From Hydractinia symbiolongicarpus (taxonomy: Eukaryota; Cnidaria; Hydrozoa; Anthoathecata; Hydractiniidae), in the NCBI RefSeq assembly GCF_029227915.1, contig NC_079888.1:5281001-5345000 (forward strand): a stretch of 64,000 nt of DNA, written 5' to 3'. The position numbers were made by a program, and so were the translations under genes. The notes below the pieces were generated by a model. It was given only the letters and a program-made list of their open reading frames with translations, had not been told where the DNA came from and did not search any database. Below are positions 45,901 through 56,560 of the stretch, piece after piece. Position 1 is the first letter of the stretch. Each line of letters starts with the position of its first letter.

Positions 45901-47993
45901 ATATTTTAAGACTTAATTCAAAAGCCATTTATACACATTGTCACTCTCATAAACTTAATTTAACAGTGTGTGATTCCCTAGACATATTGTTAGTGTCAGA
46001 AGTGTTTGATAAAGTGAAGGAATTGTCATACTTTTTCAATTTGTCTGAAACAAGACAAAACGTTCTGCAAAAGTTTGTTGTTGAGTGTAAGCCTGATACC
46101 TCAAAATCTAAGTTGAAAGATATTTGTAGGACAAGGTGGGTTGAACGAATCGATGCTCTAGAAGACTTTTTGAAATTGTACACAACCATTGTGAAATGTC
46201 TTAAATATATGTCTTCTTCTGATTGTATGTGTAACAGAGATACAAAGTCTAAGGCTTCAAGTTTTGTCAATTCAATTTCCAGATTTGATTTTTTAATTTC
46301 TTTAGTGTGTACTACCAAAGTTCTGTTGGTGACTCTTCCTGTCACACGAAATTTACAATCTAAATCTGTAGATATTCTTAAAGGTATCAATTTAATTTCT
46401 GCATTGAAAAAAGAGTTAATTGATACTAGAAATTCTGTTGATGCATTTCATAATAATGTATTTTCTGAGGCAGTTGCTATTGCAAATGAGCTGGATGTAA
46501 CCATTAAAGCACCAAGAATTTGTAAAACACAAATCCATAGGTCAAACACTCCTTTTGACTCAGTATCTGATTATTTTAAACGTTCAGTAACAATACCACT
46601 TCTAGATTTTCTTAATACTTCTATTAGTAAGCGCTTTCAACCTGAAACAGTTGCTGCTTACAAAGGATTGGCATTAATTCCATCTCATTTATTTTTCCTT
46701 AAAAGTCAGGGTAAAGACTGGAAAAACGAAGTTCAAGATTTTATTACATTTTATACGTCTGATTTTCTTAGTGTTAATGCCCTTCAATCTGAACTGTCGC
46801 TCTGGGAAAAATATTGGGAAGAATATACTGATACTCTCCCTGATAGCATATCCTTGGCATTAAAAGCAGTTTCTTTCCCTGGTTTTGAAAATATAAAAAT
46901 AGCCCTACGTATTCTAGGGACTCTTCCTGTTACTTCCTGTGAGAGTGAAAGGAGTTTCTCTGCATTAAGAAGGTTAAAAGAATACGCACGGAGTACCATG
47001 ACCAATGATCGTTTAAATGGGTTAGCATTGTTATATATCCATCAAGAAATTATCCCTGACAAAGATAAAGTTATTGATAGATACGCTCTTTCAAATCGTA
47101 GGCTTGAATTTTAATTGTTATGTATATTTGTTGCAAAGGTTGGTATTATATTATACTATTGGTATTCTTAAAAAATTAATTTAATAGAAAATATGTTTAT
47201 CAAAATTATTAAACACTTATATTAATACTACTTTATCACTTTGATTGTTAACATATTTCGTGTTCCATTTCCATTTTTTTAGTCCATAGTTCATTTTCAT
47301 TTAATTGACAACTGTCAAGAAATAGTAGAACATAGTTGCAGGGACTGTGGGGTTACTCAGTTGTCATTTTATCCTGCATTCATTTTTGTTCATATCAAAC
47401 CATTTCATTCCAATATTCATTATCATTTAATTGACAACTGTCAAGAAATAGTAGAACATAGTTGCAGTTGTCAAGTTATCCTGTATTTTTTAAATATAAA
47501 TATGCCAATGACAGCTAAATTTTTCTCTATTTTTTCCTCATCATTGTATCTTGTTATCTTAATTCTTTACTTCTTTTTTATTTGGCTGTCCATGTCTGGA
47601 TCACATTTTTTGTTATCCTAGGCATGCTGATGAGCTCTGATATTGAGCGAAACGGCCTATTAACATCTATAAATTATATGAGATAATCTTGTTTCTTTAG
47701 TTCATAGGCTTCATATATAACAATAGAAACTCAGCAAGAAAGACAAGCAACCAAACAACATTGTTGAAAAGATGACACGGTAACGATTTTCGTTTTATGC
47801 TGTATGAATGACAAATAGCCTTTTTATTTTCCAAATAATTTAGATGCGGAAATGTTGTTTTCAGACAATCTATGACCCTCCAATGTTTAAAAATTTTCTG
47901 GCCCCTCACGCCCAACCATGGTGGGCCTTCGCGTGTCACTAATATAAGTACATTTTATGACGGGGTACATCAGAAATCCTAGATCCGCCCCTG
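42943..47993 (+). mobile_element. hAT-superfamily DNA transposon, 5.05 kb, with TIRs and TSD
   Basis: The ends are inverted repeats, CAGGGGCGGATCCA at the left and CAGGGGCGGATCTA (inverted) at the right. They are flanked by a perfect 5 bp direct repeat TCATT (42938-42942 and 47994-47998). hAT elements usually duplicate 8 bp; I recall a hAT subgroup with 5 bp duplications, which this would match. Intact ends and a gene with one lesion indicate a recent insertion. A 45 bp block of the 3' region (AATTGACAACTGTCAAGAAA and onward) is duplicated at about 47298 and 47424. Confidence 0.9.
43460..47114 (+). CDS. OTU-protease / TTF zinc finger / hAT transposase fusion (one frameshift)
   Basis: Exon 1 is 43460-43695 and exon 2 is 44014-47114, with GT-AG borders and matching phase; about 1.1 thousand residues. 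The first part of exon 2 carries an OTU cysteine-protease signature (SGNCLFSSISLCLVGD, with the nucleophile Cys, and later HNHYVPLL for the His); the usual Asp before Gly is Ser. A TTF-type finger follows (RSKWLKDYPWLRYS, then DGAFCLPCVLFG). Then comes the hAT transposase: IADEACD and GQGYDGAGSVSG for the two Asp, a TRWVERIDAL block, and a C-terminal dimerisation motif SCESERSFSALRRLK. A run of seven T at 45136-45142 puts the two halves in different frames. This may be a true mutation or a homopolymer error in the assembly. The role is cut-and-paste transposition; the OTU part may remove ubiquitin, but this is inference. Confidence 0.88.
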
Positions 47994-48121
47994 TCATTAC
48001 CAAAAGAAGAAAGTAATCAATTAACTACAGCAGCAGTACTGCAATCACAGGAAGGATGAAGTTTGATAAAAAATGTATAAAGCATACCTTTTCCTTTCTT
48101 TGAACCTTGAGAGTCACTCAT

Positions 48122-49298
48122 TTGAAAAATAACTAACTTGACTAAGCAAGAAAAAAAAACCTTGAACTTAAAAGAAACTGAAAAGTTCTTTTTCAAAATA
48201 CTTAAATTCGAATTCGAATTCGAATATAGAATCATATATAATCCACATATGGCATTATAAAGCCATTGCAATGCAAAATGAACACGTTTGACCTTATGTC
48301 AGGCTGCCAAAGTTTGTAATAGATGAGCTCTGTAATTGATAGCAAGTAACTTGTGGGTGAAAAAATTTCCGTTCGAGAATTATTTCAAAGTATATTCTTT
48401 ATTGAGAGTTAGAAAAATTATAGTGGGGAAATTCTAACGAACTTTATTGCAAAAGCGGTTAAAAGACATACAACCTCAGCTAAACGTACTTGGAACGTTT
48501 TAGACTAAATGATTACAGAGTATACAGACATTGGACGTTAGCGACTTTTTATGTCTTTTTTGTCGGACGGAATGAAGGAAGAAAAACTCGTTATTCTAGG
48601 AAAGTACAAACTGAAATGAGATTTTTCTGGTTAAATTGATGATTTTTTTTACCTTCTTCGACACTTGAACAATGTGAAACTCCGGCAGTTGATATTCACT
48701 AGCCTGTGAAGAAATATTTTGCTTCCACTTTTTGTCGGACGGAAACAAATGGTCTACTATCAATAGATTCGTATTCCTTTTAGCCAGGTCTTTTTCTAAC
48801 TACTTTCTTTAATTTTTTTATAATGTTAATATGAATCTTACCTTTGAATTAATAAAAAAAGTATAATGTTGTTCTCTGAATTTTGAGAGTTTCGCCATAT
48901 TGTAAACACGATCGCGCATGAATACGAAGCATATCTAATATGTCCCGCCTACGTCAGTGTCCAGGTTCAAAATTGGACCGAAAACATGGAGAATGTATAA
49001 CGAACCAATTTAATTTATAATGCCGAATATTTAAAAATTACCCTCCTGCTACGAGCTAGACGCTCGTCTGTGATATATATTTTTGGATCGTGAAAGGGTA
49101 TTGACAGACTGCAATATTAAAAATCACAAATGAATAACGTATGGATTCTTTAAAATTATTTAACGGAAAAAACTAAATATATCTGTCAAAGTATGATGTA
49201 ATGTCATACACAAATTAGCAGCAGTTAAAAAACATTATTGAATGACTTGGGTTTTAAGCAAAGCGAAACGTTGAAGGTTATGCTATGTGCACATACAC
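48122..49298. other. Intergenic stretch without a supported gene
   Basis: No motif-bearing frame. Two copies of TTTTTGTCGGACGGA occur near 48556 and 48738. The run CGAATTCGAATTCGAAT at about 48208 is a short palindromic repeat. Confidence 0.5.
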
Positions 49299-49302
49299 TT
49301 AA

Positions 49303-49640
49303 AAGGGCTACGAACCGGTTAAAATGCTCGCATTCCGTTTATTCCGCCACATATTAAAAATCCGGCAAACACGTTTTGCGCAATAAACAGACCGGCGCAC
49401 TTTGCTCGCTGGTTCAATATTTTTTTCCGAAAAGTATATTACAAAGAAATATTTCAGCCTCATTCTGGATGAAAACATAACCAAGGCCGTAGAAGATAAA
49501 AGTTCTAGATATATCTATATGTTCGAGTCTGTAAATTTCATACATGCCGGAAAAATACCCATTTTTGTTTTCCGCCGCCATCAGCTCGACTTTCGTGTAA
49601 GTCACCAAAAACAAAAACCAACAGCCGTTCCGTAGCCCCT
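49303..49640. mobile_element. MITE of 338 bp flanked by TTAA
   Basis: TTAA at 49299-49302 and 49641-49644 flank inverted ends (AAGGGCTACGAACCGG at the left; AGGGGCTACGGAACGG inverted at the right). TTAA targets are typical of piggyBac and Kolobok elements. Kolobok transposases carry THAP fingers, and a THAP frame begins 140 bp downstream, but a direct link is only inference. Confidence 0.75.
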
Positions 49641-49779
49641 TTAAACATAGACCAAAAATTTATCCAGTCGGGACGAAACTGATATAAAAAAAAAATCTTC
49701 AAAAACCGTGGATACGAAGTTGCTGAACGGTTTATCATAAGCAAAGAAATGTTCCAAAATTATCAGTTTAAAAACGAAC

Positions 49780-50110
49780 ATGTCTTGGTGCTCAGCGTTC
49801 GGTTGCAGCAATAATAGTAAACGCGACAAAAAAAAAGTTTTTTCGTCTACCAGGGGATCCAAATGTACGAAATGCCTGGGTAAAAGCTAAAAACACAACT
49901 GAATTGCCGAAAAAAGTTCTCTTATGTTCTGATCACTTTACGGAGAACTGTTTCGATAAAAGTTGGAGCCTTCAAAATGAATTGTTTTATACCGAGAGAA
50001 CAGCAAAAAGGAAATTGGTACCTGGATCTTTGCCAACAATTTTCCCACAAAAACCGCGACCTAAGGAGAGGCAATCTTCCAAGAAAAGAGCGGGAAAAAG
50101 TTTAAAAGAG
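49780..50110 (+). pseudogene. THAP zinc-finger exon with a homopolymer frameshift
   Basis: ATG at 49780 opens MSWCSAFGCSNNSKRD. After a run of nine A (49828-49836) the family pattern continues in another frame: FFRLPGDPNVRNAWVKA, LLCSDHFTENCFDKSW and, at the end, VPGSLPTIFP. This is the C2-CH THAP DNA-binding module (Cys-x4-Cys, then Cys-x2-His with FFRLP and the terminal P motif). The exon ends at AAAGAG/GTACAC. One extra A would restore the frame, so the break may be sequencing error or decay. THAP modules front many transposases and some host regulators; no following exon was identified. Confidence 0.75.
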
Positions 50111-50214
50111 GTACACACGATTCTGAAAATAATTCTGAGGCTCATTTTTAAGTCCTTTTGTTTTCAATTTTGGTTCAATATATCATAGTCACAGTGTTCT
50201 ATACTGTAGTTGAT

Positions 50215-50649
50215 TTAAGTCATAGTGCTTTTGTTTTTGCCTATTTTTGCTCTCTCCATCACATTCTTCCCTTTGGTTATATGTTGCAATCCTGATCTCT
50301 TACCAAGTGTTTGACTCGATACTTGGAAATTGGGTTGTGGAAAATGACTAGAATGATAGGTCAAACTCTGGTTATTTAAAAATTGAGAGGGCGAGGCTAT
50401 GGGTGGTGAGTACATCGTTTTACCAAATGCTTGCTGCGATTGAAGTGCTAACATTTGTCTAAGCGAATGAACGCTTTGTTGCATCGCAGCACCAATATTC
50501 GACATAACTATGTGGATATTTGTTAGCCTAGCTTGTAACTCCTTGTCATTTTTTTCAATTTGTTGGAATAGCCATATCTTCCTAAGTTTTCCAAAACCAT
50601 ATAATTGTGAGCAGTTTTTAAATGGTTTACTGTTCAAAGAAACAAACAC
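50215..50649 (-). CDS. ORF of unknown function with coiled-coil and low-complexity tail
   Basis: A 144-codon frame. Its first part contains WLFQQIEKNDKELQARLTNI, which could form a coiled coil. The later part is Ser/Gln/Pro-rich (SPPIASPSQFLNNQSL) and ends with basic residues. No family is recognised. Related sequence follows at 50640-50900 as three diverged tandem copies of a roughly 110 bp block (AAATGGTTTACTGTTCAAA), so the 5' part overlaps repeat DNA and may not be a real gene. Confidence 0.25.
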   Translation of the reverse strand: MFVSLNSKPFKNCSQLYGFGKLRKIWLFQQIEKNDKELQARLTNIHIVMSNIGAAMQQSVHSLRQMLALQSQQAFGKTMYSPPIASPSQFLNNQSLTYHSSHFPQPNFQVSSQTLGKRSGLQHITKGKNVMERAKIGKNKSTMT

Positions 50650-50895
50650 ATCCGGATCAATGGTACTTCAATAACTTAATTAAAAGTTTTCCAAAACTAT
50701 GTAATTATAATTAAACAGACAAGGCTGTTTTGAAATGGTTTACTGTTCAAAAAAGCAAACACATCCGGATCGATAGTACTTTTATAACTTAATTAAAATT
50801 TTTTTGAAACTATATAATTATGAGCAGATAGAAAAGGCTGTTTTTAAATGGTTTACTGTTCAAAAAAGCAAACACATCCAGATCGATGCTACTTT
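50610..50895. repeat. Three diverged tandem copies of a roughly 110 bp unit
   Basis: AAATGGTTTACTGTTCAAA followed by AACACATCCGGATC (last copy CCAGATC) recurs near 50620, 50735 and 50848, each preceded by a TATAATTATGAGCAG-like segment. No coding role is seen. Confidence 0.75.
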
Positions 50896-51744
50896 GATAA
50901 AAAAGCGCTGAGTTTGACTGCAAACTTTGATTATTTACGTTTTTAGGCTTCCGATTGTTGGCTAGACAAATGAAAAAACATGGTTATAGTTTTTATTTGC
51001 TGCATGATAAAAACATACAATGTATTTTCTATATAAAACACTGGAATTACATTTCTGTTTTTTTAAAATCTCCACCATCGACTTTGATAAGCTGAGAACA
51101 CAGGGGACCTGTATCTCATCACTATCTCTAAGATGGTGATGGATCTCCCAAACTGATCGGGAAGGAGAAAATAAAATTTGATTTTGACAAACTTTCCATT
51201 TTTTCCTAACGGCGAATGTCCGACTAGTTTCCCATCATTTTTGACGGCTACATCGTATTTATCAACAGGGTTTTAAGGTTCCATTTCTCTGTGTAATTTT
51301 TTTTGTTGAATTGATGGCCATAAACTTTTATAAACATGGTACCCTCTGATGTAAGAAGTAATGTCAATAAAAGACAAAACGACGAGTAGCATATTTTCTG
51401 TGAGTTTAAATTTCTTGCCCTTCCATCTTGGATAGTTCTTCAATGTCATTTACACTAATTATATTCGCCTGTCATAATCGGGGGTCCGATCCGTGTAAAA
51501 AATTCTCTGTTAAGAATAAACAAACGGATTTGCCATGATAAAAGATCACCTATATCGCTATAACTTAATTACTTGTTCCAGTGAAATTAGAGCCATGTTG
51601 TTCATAAGATTCTACTACACACCATACACGTGTTCAACATGAGTTTGTAAAAACGTAAGAATCGAAAAAACCAATCTGAAAATGTACAACGTTCTATTAA
51701 TATAAAGGAGCTGCCTTACATGAAACATTTCTTTTCGGGGACAG

Positions 51745-52311
51745 CATTTCGTTGAAAGTTATTGGTGGTGAATGTAAGTCAGTTACAAATCAAATGAAAA
51801 GCTCCTGGAATGAAACCGCACTCCAAACCATTCTGTTGAATTACAAATTGGAGGACACTTTCAACGCAGATGACTTTGAATTGTTTTACTATTGTCTTCC
51901 TGAAAAAACATAAGATCTCAAGCCATCAATTCTGAAGTTAACAAACATCCAGCTCGCTTTTTTTTGCTCCCTAACGCTATGTTAGTATTGCAATCGATGG
52001 TCGAAGTTGTCATACGGAGTTTCAAAGCGCGTTACAGAGGAAGTGGCTAAGTAGTGCTTTGGAGAACAACAAGCCTTTGCCAAAGATTTCTATTTTAAAA
52101 GGAGTGAAGATACTGGGCGATTTTATGGGAGGTTTTAACTGAAGAACCCATAGTCAATTGCTTTAGAAAATTTTGAATCTCTTCTACCGTGCAACAGGCT
52201 GCTACTGCTGATTTGGATGACCCATTTAAAGATCTTCAAGAAATTTCGGAAGATTTAAGAGAGGCTGATCCATCATTGATACCAAACGATGTTACTGCTA
52301 ATGTCCTTTGA
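51745..52311 (+). pseudogene. Fossil pogo/Tigger (DDE_1) transposase, C-terminal half
   Basis: Decayed + strand codons preserve the family order: SWNETALQTILLNYK, then DTFNADDFELFYYCLPEKT (first catalytic Asp in NAD; the usual following Glu is Asp), LLPNAMLVLQSM (for LPPNxTxxLQPxD), VIRSFKARYR, EEPIVNCFRKF, and LDDPFKDLQEI with DPSLIP at the end. Several in-frame stops and frameshifts occur from 51911 onward. The N-terminal helix-turn-helix part and the middle (second Asp) region were not found. This is an old relic. Confidence 0.78.
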
Positions 52312-52910
52312 CCTTGTATGAAGAGGATGGATACTTTGTAAAAGAAAATACAATTTTAAAATTGAAACCTCAAAAAAAAGTGCATTGTAAATATATGAGA
52401 ATCGTGTAATCTGTAACGGCGCTCTTGTTATTAGTGTGCCATGTGATATTAAAGAGCCTGGAACAAATTTTAAACGTAACTGAGTACGGAAGTGTCATCC
52501 TTAAAGAAAACAAGAAATCAATCTAATATGTGCGTTTAGGAAAGGTCTGTTTTTCAAATAACAAAGATTATCTTATTATTTCCTTATCACTTTTTGTGTT
52601 GACTGCTTTATCCATGTCTTTACGTTGCAGGATTGTGAAAAATATGATTTTACTTTCGACAAGCTAAGCATTGCCTTATAAAATTAGACGCAAAAAGTGT
52701 GAAAAACCTTGTCCATTGACTTTGTTTGTTTGTTCGTTATGACGAAGAAATTGATTCAGCCGATACGATTTTTAATTATCTGAACAACTGTGTTATTAAA
52801 AATAAAAAGATTTAATAAGAACGCAAACCTGGAATCAACTGTTGAGATCTCCTTTCTTAGGTTCTCTTTAAAGCTTGAAAATGAACACGCTTAGAGAATT
52901 ACAGTGAAAC

Positions 52911-53310
52911 CTACCTAAAGTGGACACTTGCAAGAGATGCAAATTCTACCTAAAGCCAACGCTTGCCGAGATACGAAACCTACCCAAAGTAAATACTTGT
53001 ACGAGATGCGTAATCAACCTAAAGTGGACACTTGCGCGAGATGCGAAACCTACTTAAAGTGGACACTTGTTCGAGGTGCAATACCAGCTTAAAGTGGACA
53101 CTTGTACGAGACGCAAAATCTACCTTAAGTGAGCACTTGCATGAAATTCAAAACCTATCTAAAGTGCTCACTCGCACGAAATGCCAAACCTACCTAAAGT
53201 TGACACTTGCAAGAGATGCCTTACTCACTTAAAGTACACACTTGCACGAAATAAGAAACCTACCTAAGGTGGACACTTGCACAAGATGCAATACCCACTT
53301 AAAGTGGACA
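52911..53310. repeat. Minisatellite array, about 36 bp unit, around 11 copies
   Basis: The unit is close to GAAACCTACCTAAAGTGGAC followed by ACTTGCACGAGATGC. Copies differ by several bases each. The short frame that it opens at 53032-53232 is an artefact of the repeat. Confidence 0.9.
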
Positions 53311-53619
53311 TGTCTGCGTGTTGACTGTTAAGTAATTTAATTCAAAATTTTCCTGATAGTAATATGGACTTTTTGTGTGCTTTTATGCAACAGCAGAAAT
53401 ATTGCTTAACAGGACAAGCTTTATTAAAAAGATACGCATCATAAAAAAGTCCATTTTACTCTGTGAGTATTCCTTACAAAACTTGCCCAGAATAAATAAA
53501 ATTGTCCAAAACTGCCCAAAGGTATCCAATTTAGAGCATGCTTTAAAACGTTCCTGCAGTGTATTCTTTTTACCTACACTAAATCCACCTCCACCGCTTC
53601 TTTTTGTTTTCGTTGCTAA

Positions 53620-55015
53620 TTTTTCCGGTGTTCTTGTTTCCGGTGTTGTTGTTTCCACTGTTCTTGTTTCCACTGTTCTTGTTTCCACTGTTCTTGTTTC
53701 AAGTGTTGTTGTTTCCACTGTTCTTGTTTCCACTGTTCTTGTTTCAAGTGTTGTTGTTTCAACTGTTTTTGTTTCCAAGGCTGTTGTTTCCAGTGTTGTT
53801 GTTTTCAGTGTTGTTGTTTCCAGTGTTTTTGTTTTCAGTGCTTTTGTTTCCAATGTTGTTGTTTCCGGTGTTGTTTTTTCAAATGTTATTTCCGATGTTT
53901 TTGTTTCCAGTGTTTTTGTTTTTGATGCTGTCGTTTTCAGTGCTGTTGTTTCCCGTATCTTTGTTTCCAGTGTTGTTTTTTTGGGGGTTGTTGTTTCAGC
54001 TGTTTCTTTTTTCAGTGTTTTTGTTTCTGGTGCTGTTGTTTCTGGTGTTATTTTTTCCGACGTTTTTGTTTCTAGTGTCGTTGTTTCTGTTGTTGTATTG
54101 TTGTTTTTGTTTTCAGTGTTGTTATTATTTGTATTGTTGTTTTCAATGTTGCTGTTTCTGGTGTTGCTTTTTCAAGTATGATTATTTTTGGTGTTGTTGT
54201 TTTCACTGCAGTTGTTTCTGGTGTTGTTTTTTCCGGTGTTTTTGTTTTGAGGGTTGTTCTTTCCGGTGTTGTTTTTTTGGTGTTGTTGTTTCTGGTGTTA
54301 TTATTTTCGATGTTTTTCTTTCCGGTGTTGTTGTTTATGGTGTTGTTTTTTCTAGTGTTGTTATTTTTGTTGTTGTTATTTTCATTGTTTTTGTTTTCAG
54401 TGTTGCTGTTTCCGGTGTTGTTGTTTCCAATGTTTTTGTTTCTAGTGTTGTTATTTTCTGTGTTTTTGTTTTCACTGCTGTTGTTTCCAGTGTTGTTTTT
54501 TCCGGTGTTTTTGTTTCCAGGGTTGTTGTTTCCGGTGGTTTTTTTTCAAGTGTGGTTATTTTTGTTGTTGTTGTTTCCAGTGCTGTTGTCGCCCGTGTTG
54601 TTTTTCCGATGTTTTTGTTTCCTGTGCTTTTGTTTCCAGTGTTGTTGTTTCCAGTGTTGCTATTTTTGGTGTTGTTATTTTCATTGTTTTTGTTTTCAGC
54701 GTTGCTGTTTCCGGTGTTGTTGTTTCCAGTGTTTTTGTTTCTAGTGTTGTTATTTTTTGTGTTGTAGTTTTCACTGCTGTTGTTTCCAGTGTTGTTTTTT
54801 CCGCTGTTTTTGTTTCGAAGGTTGTTGTTTCCGGTGTTGTTTTTTCCGGTATTTTTGTTTCCAGTTTTGTTATTTTTTGTGTTGTTGTTTTCAATGCTGC
54901 TGTTTCTGGTGTCGTTGTTTCCAGTGTTTTTGTTTTCAGTGTTGTTGCTTCTGGTGTTTTTGTTTCCGGTGCTTTTGTTTCCAGTGTTGTTGTTTGCGGT
55001 GTTGTTTTTTCCAAT
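53620..55015. repeat. 18 bp minisatellite, 1.4 kb, open in several frames on both strands
   Basis: The unit is near GTTGTTTCCAGTGTTTTT with steady base drift. Because 18 is a multiple of three, long frames stay open. On the + strand they give hydrophobic hexapeptides (FPVLLF, SGVVVS, CFQCCC types; up to 387 codons). On the - strand they give Thr/Glu hexapeptides (TTTLET, KTPETT types; 156 and 152 codons). The - strand peptides resemble Thr-rich surface or mucin-like spacers and one runs into 150 bp of non-repeat sequence. No exon signals or homology prove expression, so I annotate it as satellite DNA. Confidence 0.92.
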
Positions 55016-56284
55016 GTTGTTGCTACTTATACCTATAATAGAAATAAGACTTAACGTGCGAAATTCAACTAAATAATTGCAAAATCATGAAACCAGCTGC
55101 CAGAAGTAATTGCTTTCTTACAAAAAGTTGTGACGATACAATTGAATCAAGATTATGATTATTAGAACAAATATCTCCGAGTTTTTTTATTATACTATAA
55201 TACTCAGCAAGTTTTGACCTGTTTTTGATCTAGAAGTAAAGTAATCCTTTCTCTCCTAAACGACTTAAGTAATTTAAGCTGTGAGCGTCCACCTTTCTTG
55301 TACTTTATGAAAATTTGTAAAAACTTAACTTGGGTACTGTAGAAATTTATATCAAACATATTTTGCAGTCATCCTTCTGCTTATATGGCCTGCTGGATTT
55401 AATTATTTTGTAACTACATGTTTTTTCTTTCATAACAATCTGCAAAAACAAGCCACTGCAAGAAAAACTCTGATTCAACATGTAGTTTAAGCATCTTTTT
55501 TTGTGTGTATATATCTTTCGCATACTTTTTTTAAATGTATAGAAAAGAAAAACAATTTATGAACTGGTATGCCTTTCCACTAAAATTTGGCACAAAATCC
55601 AGGGTCAGCAAAAAACTTTCGTGTTTGATCGACTTTTTTAAATAATACGTATGTTAATAAGAAATAATTTTCTAAGCAGTTTTGTATCATTAAGAACATT
55701 TTAAGTCACTGCAGTATCACTAGTAAGCACTAAATCACTGACTGGAACCTAAAACACATGTAATCTGTATGAGGTATACACCACTGGTTTATGACAAAAA
55801 CAGGTACACGAAGGTATCAGATACAAATAAATTCCAATATAACTATTTAACGCAAATTAAGCAAACATTCGTGTCTATTGTAGTTTTTTTTTTAAGTTTG
55901 CATTGTTAGCATCTTAAAAGAGAGCACGCCTTCAATGAAACAGTTCTTTTTATAAAAATCATACATGAAAAAGTAATAGTGCTAAATTCAGCACAATTCG
56001 ATGAATCGGTGCAGAGTTGTATAGTTGAAATCTAACAACCAGAATCAATATTCAATGTTTGTCTCCAATGCGGCGACCTAACACCCACACCAAACCACTT
56101 TGTTATTATTTTTTCTAATGTTTTGTTTTAGAATTCATTCAACTATATAAACTTCTTGCCGAAAATATCACTTATTTTATATGCAAAAATATCTGTAATA
56201 TTCTGTTATTATGTGATAAAAATACACGATACAATAGAAAGAACAAGCTGAATTTAATTTAATTTATAACATCAGGCATGTAAG
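55016..56284. other. Intergenic stretch, nothing recognised
   Basis: AT-rich, with only short motif-free frames and no tandem or inverted structure that I could see. Confidence 0.5.
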
Positions 56285-56560
56285 TAGCCAGGAGACCTAG
56301 CATAATTTTTCTTAACAACGGGAAATCGGAGTAGCTAAGGTGGGAAAATTTACGGTTGGTCTCAACTGTATCTTGTGCGGTCAGAAACTGGCCGCGCGTT
56401 TTGATTGGCTCATTCTATTGTTCTTTGCTTACGTGAGCATTATCGGGGAAAGCCATTTTCATCCCGATTATTCCGAGCGAGTGGTTTCATTCACCCTAAC
56501 AGTCATTACTAAACCATGAAGTTTATACCAGAGTAAGATGTGGCCAAGCTTGGTAAACAA
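56285..56560 (-). repeat. Interspersed repeat, copy B (inverse of 190-470)
   Basis: The reverse complement aligns with 190-470 in order: CCACTCGCT, GGGATGAAAA, GCAAAGAACAA, CTACTCCGATTTCC, AAAAATTATGCT. This copy carries a GC-rich GGCCGCGCGTTTTGATTGGC block where copy A has an A-rich run. Confidence 0.6.

Larger units (their letters stand above)
42340..48121 (-). other. Host exon candidates interrupted by the hAT insertion
   Basis: On the - strand a short exon starts ATG at 48121 and reads MSDSQGSKKGK before an AAAAG/GTATGC donor at 48088. Beyond the hAT element, an acceptor near 42900 leads to a frame with TNSEVSKNIGKQW, which resembles the middle of an HMG box, but stops follow soon. Without the transposon the intron would be roughly 130 bp. 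The phase works only with the second of two possible acceptors. This may be a decayed gene fragment and is weakly supported. Confidence 0.25.

Noticed and set aside
53032-53232. Short frame over the 36 bp minisatellite
   Set aside because: The unit length is a multiple of three, so openness is expected; there are no exon signals.
52911-53310. CRISPR array
   Set aside because: Repeats are directly abutting with drift, there are no unique spacers, and the DNA is eukaryotic.
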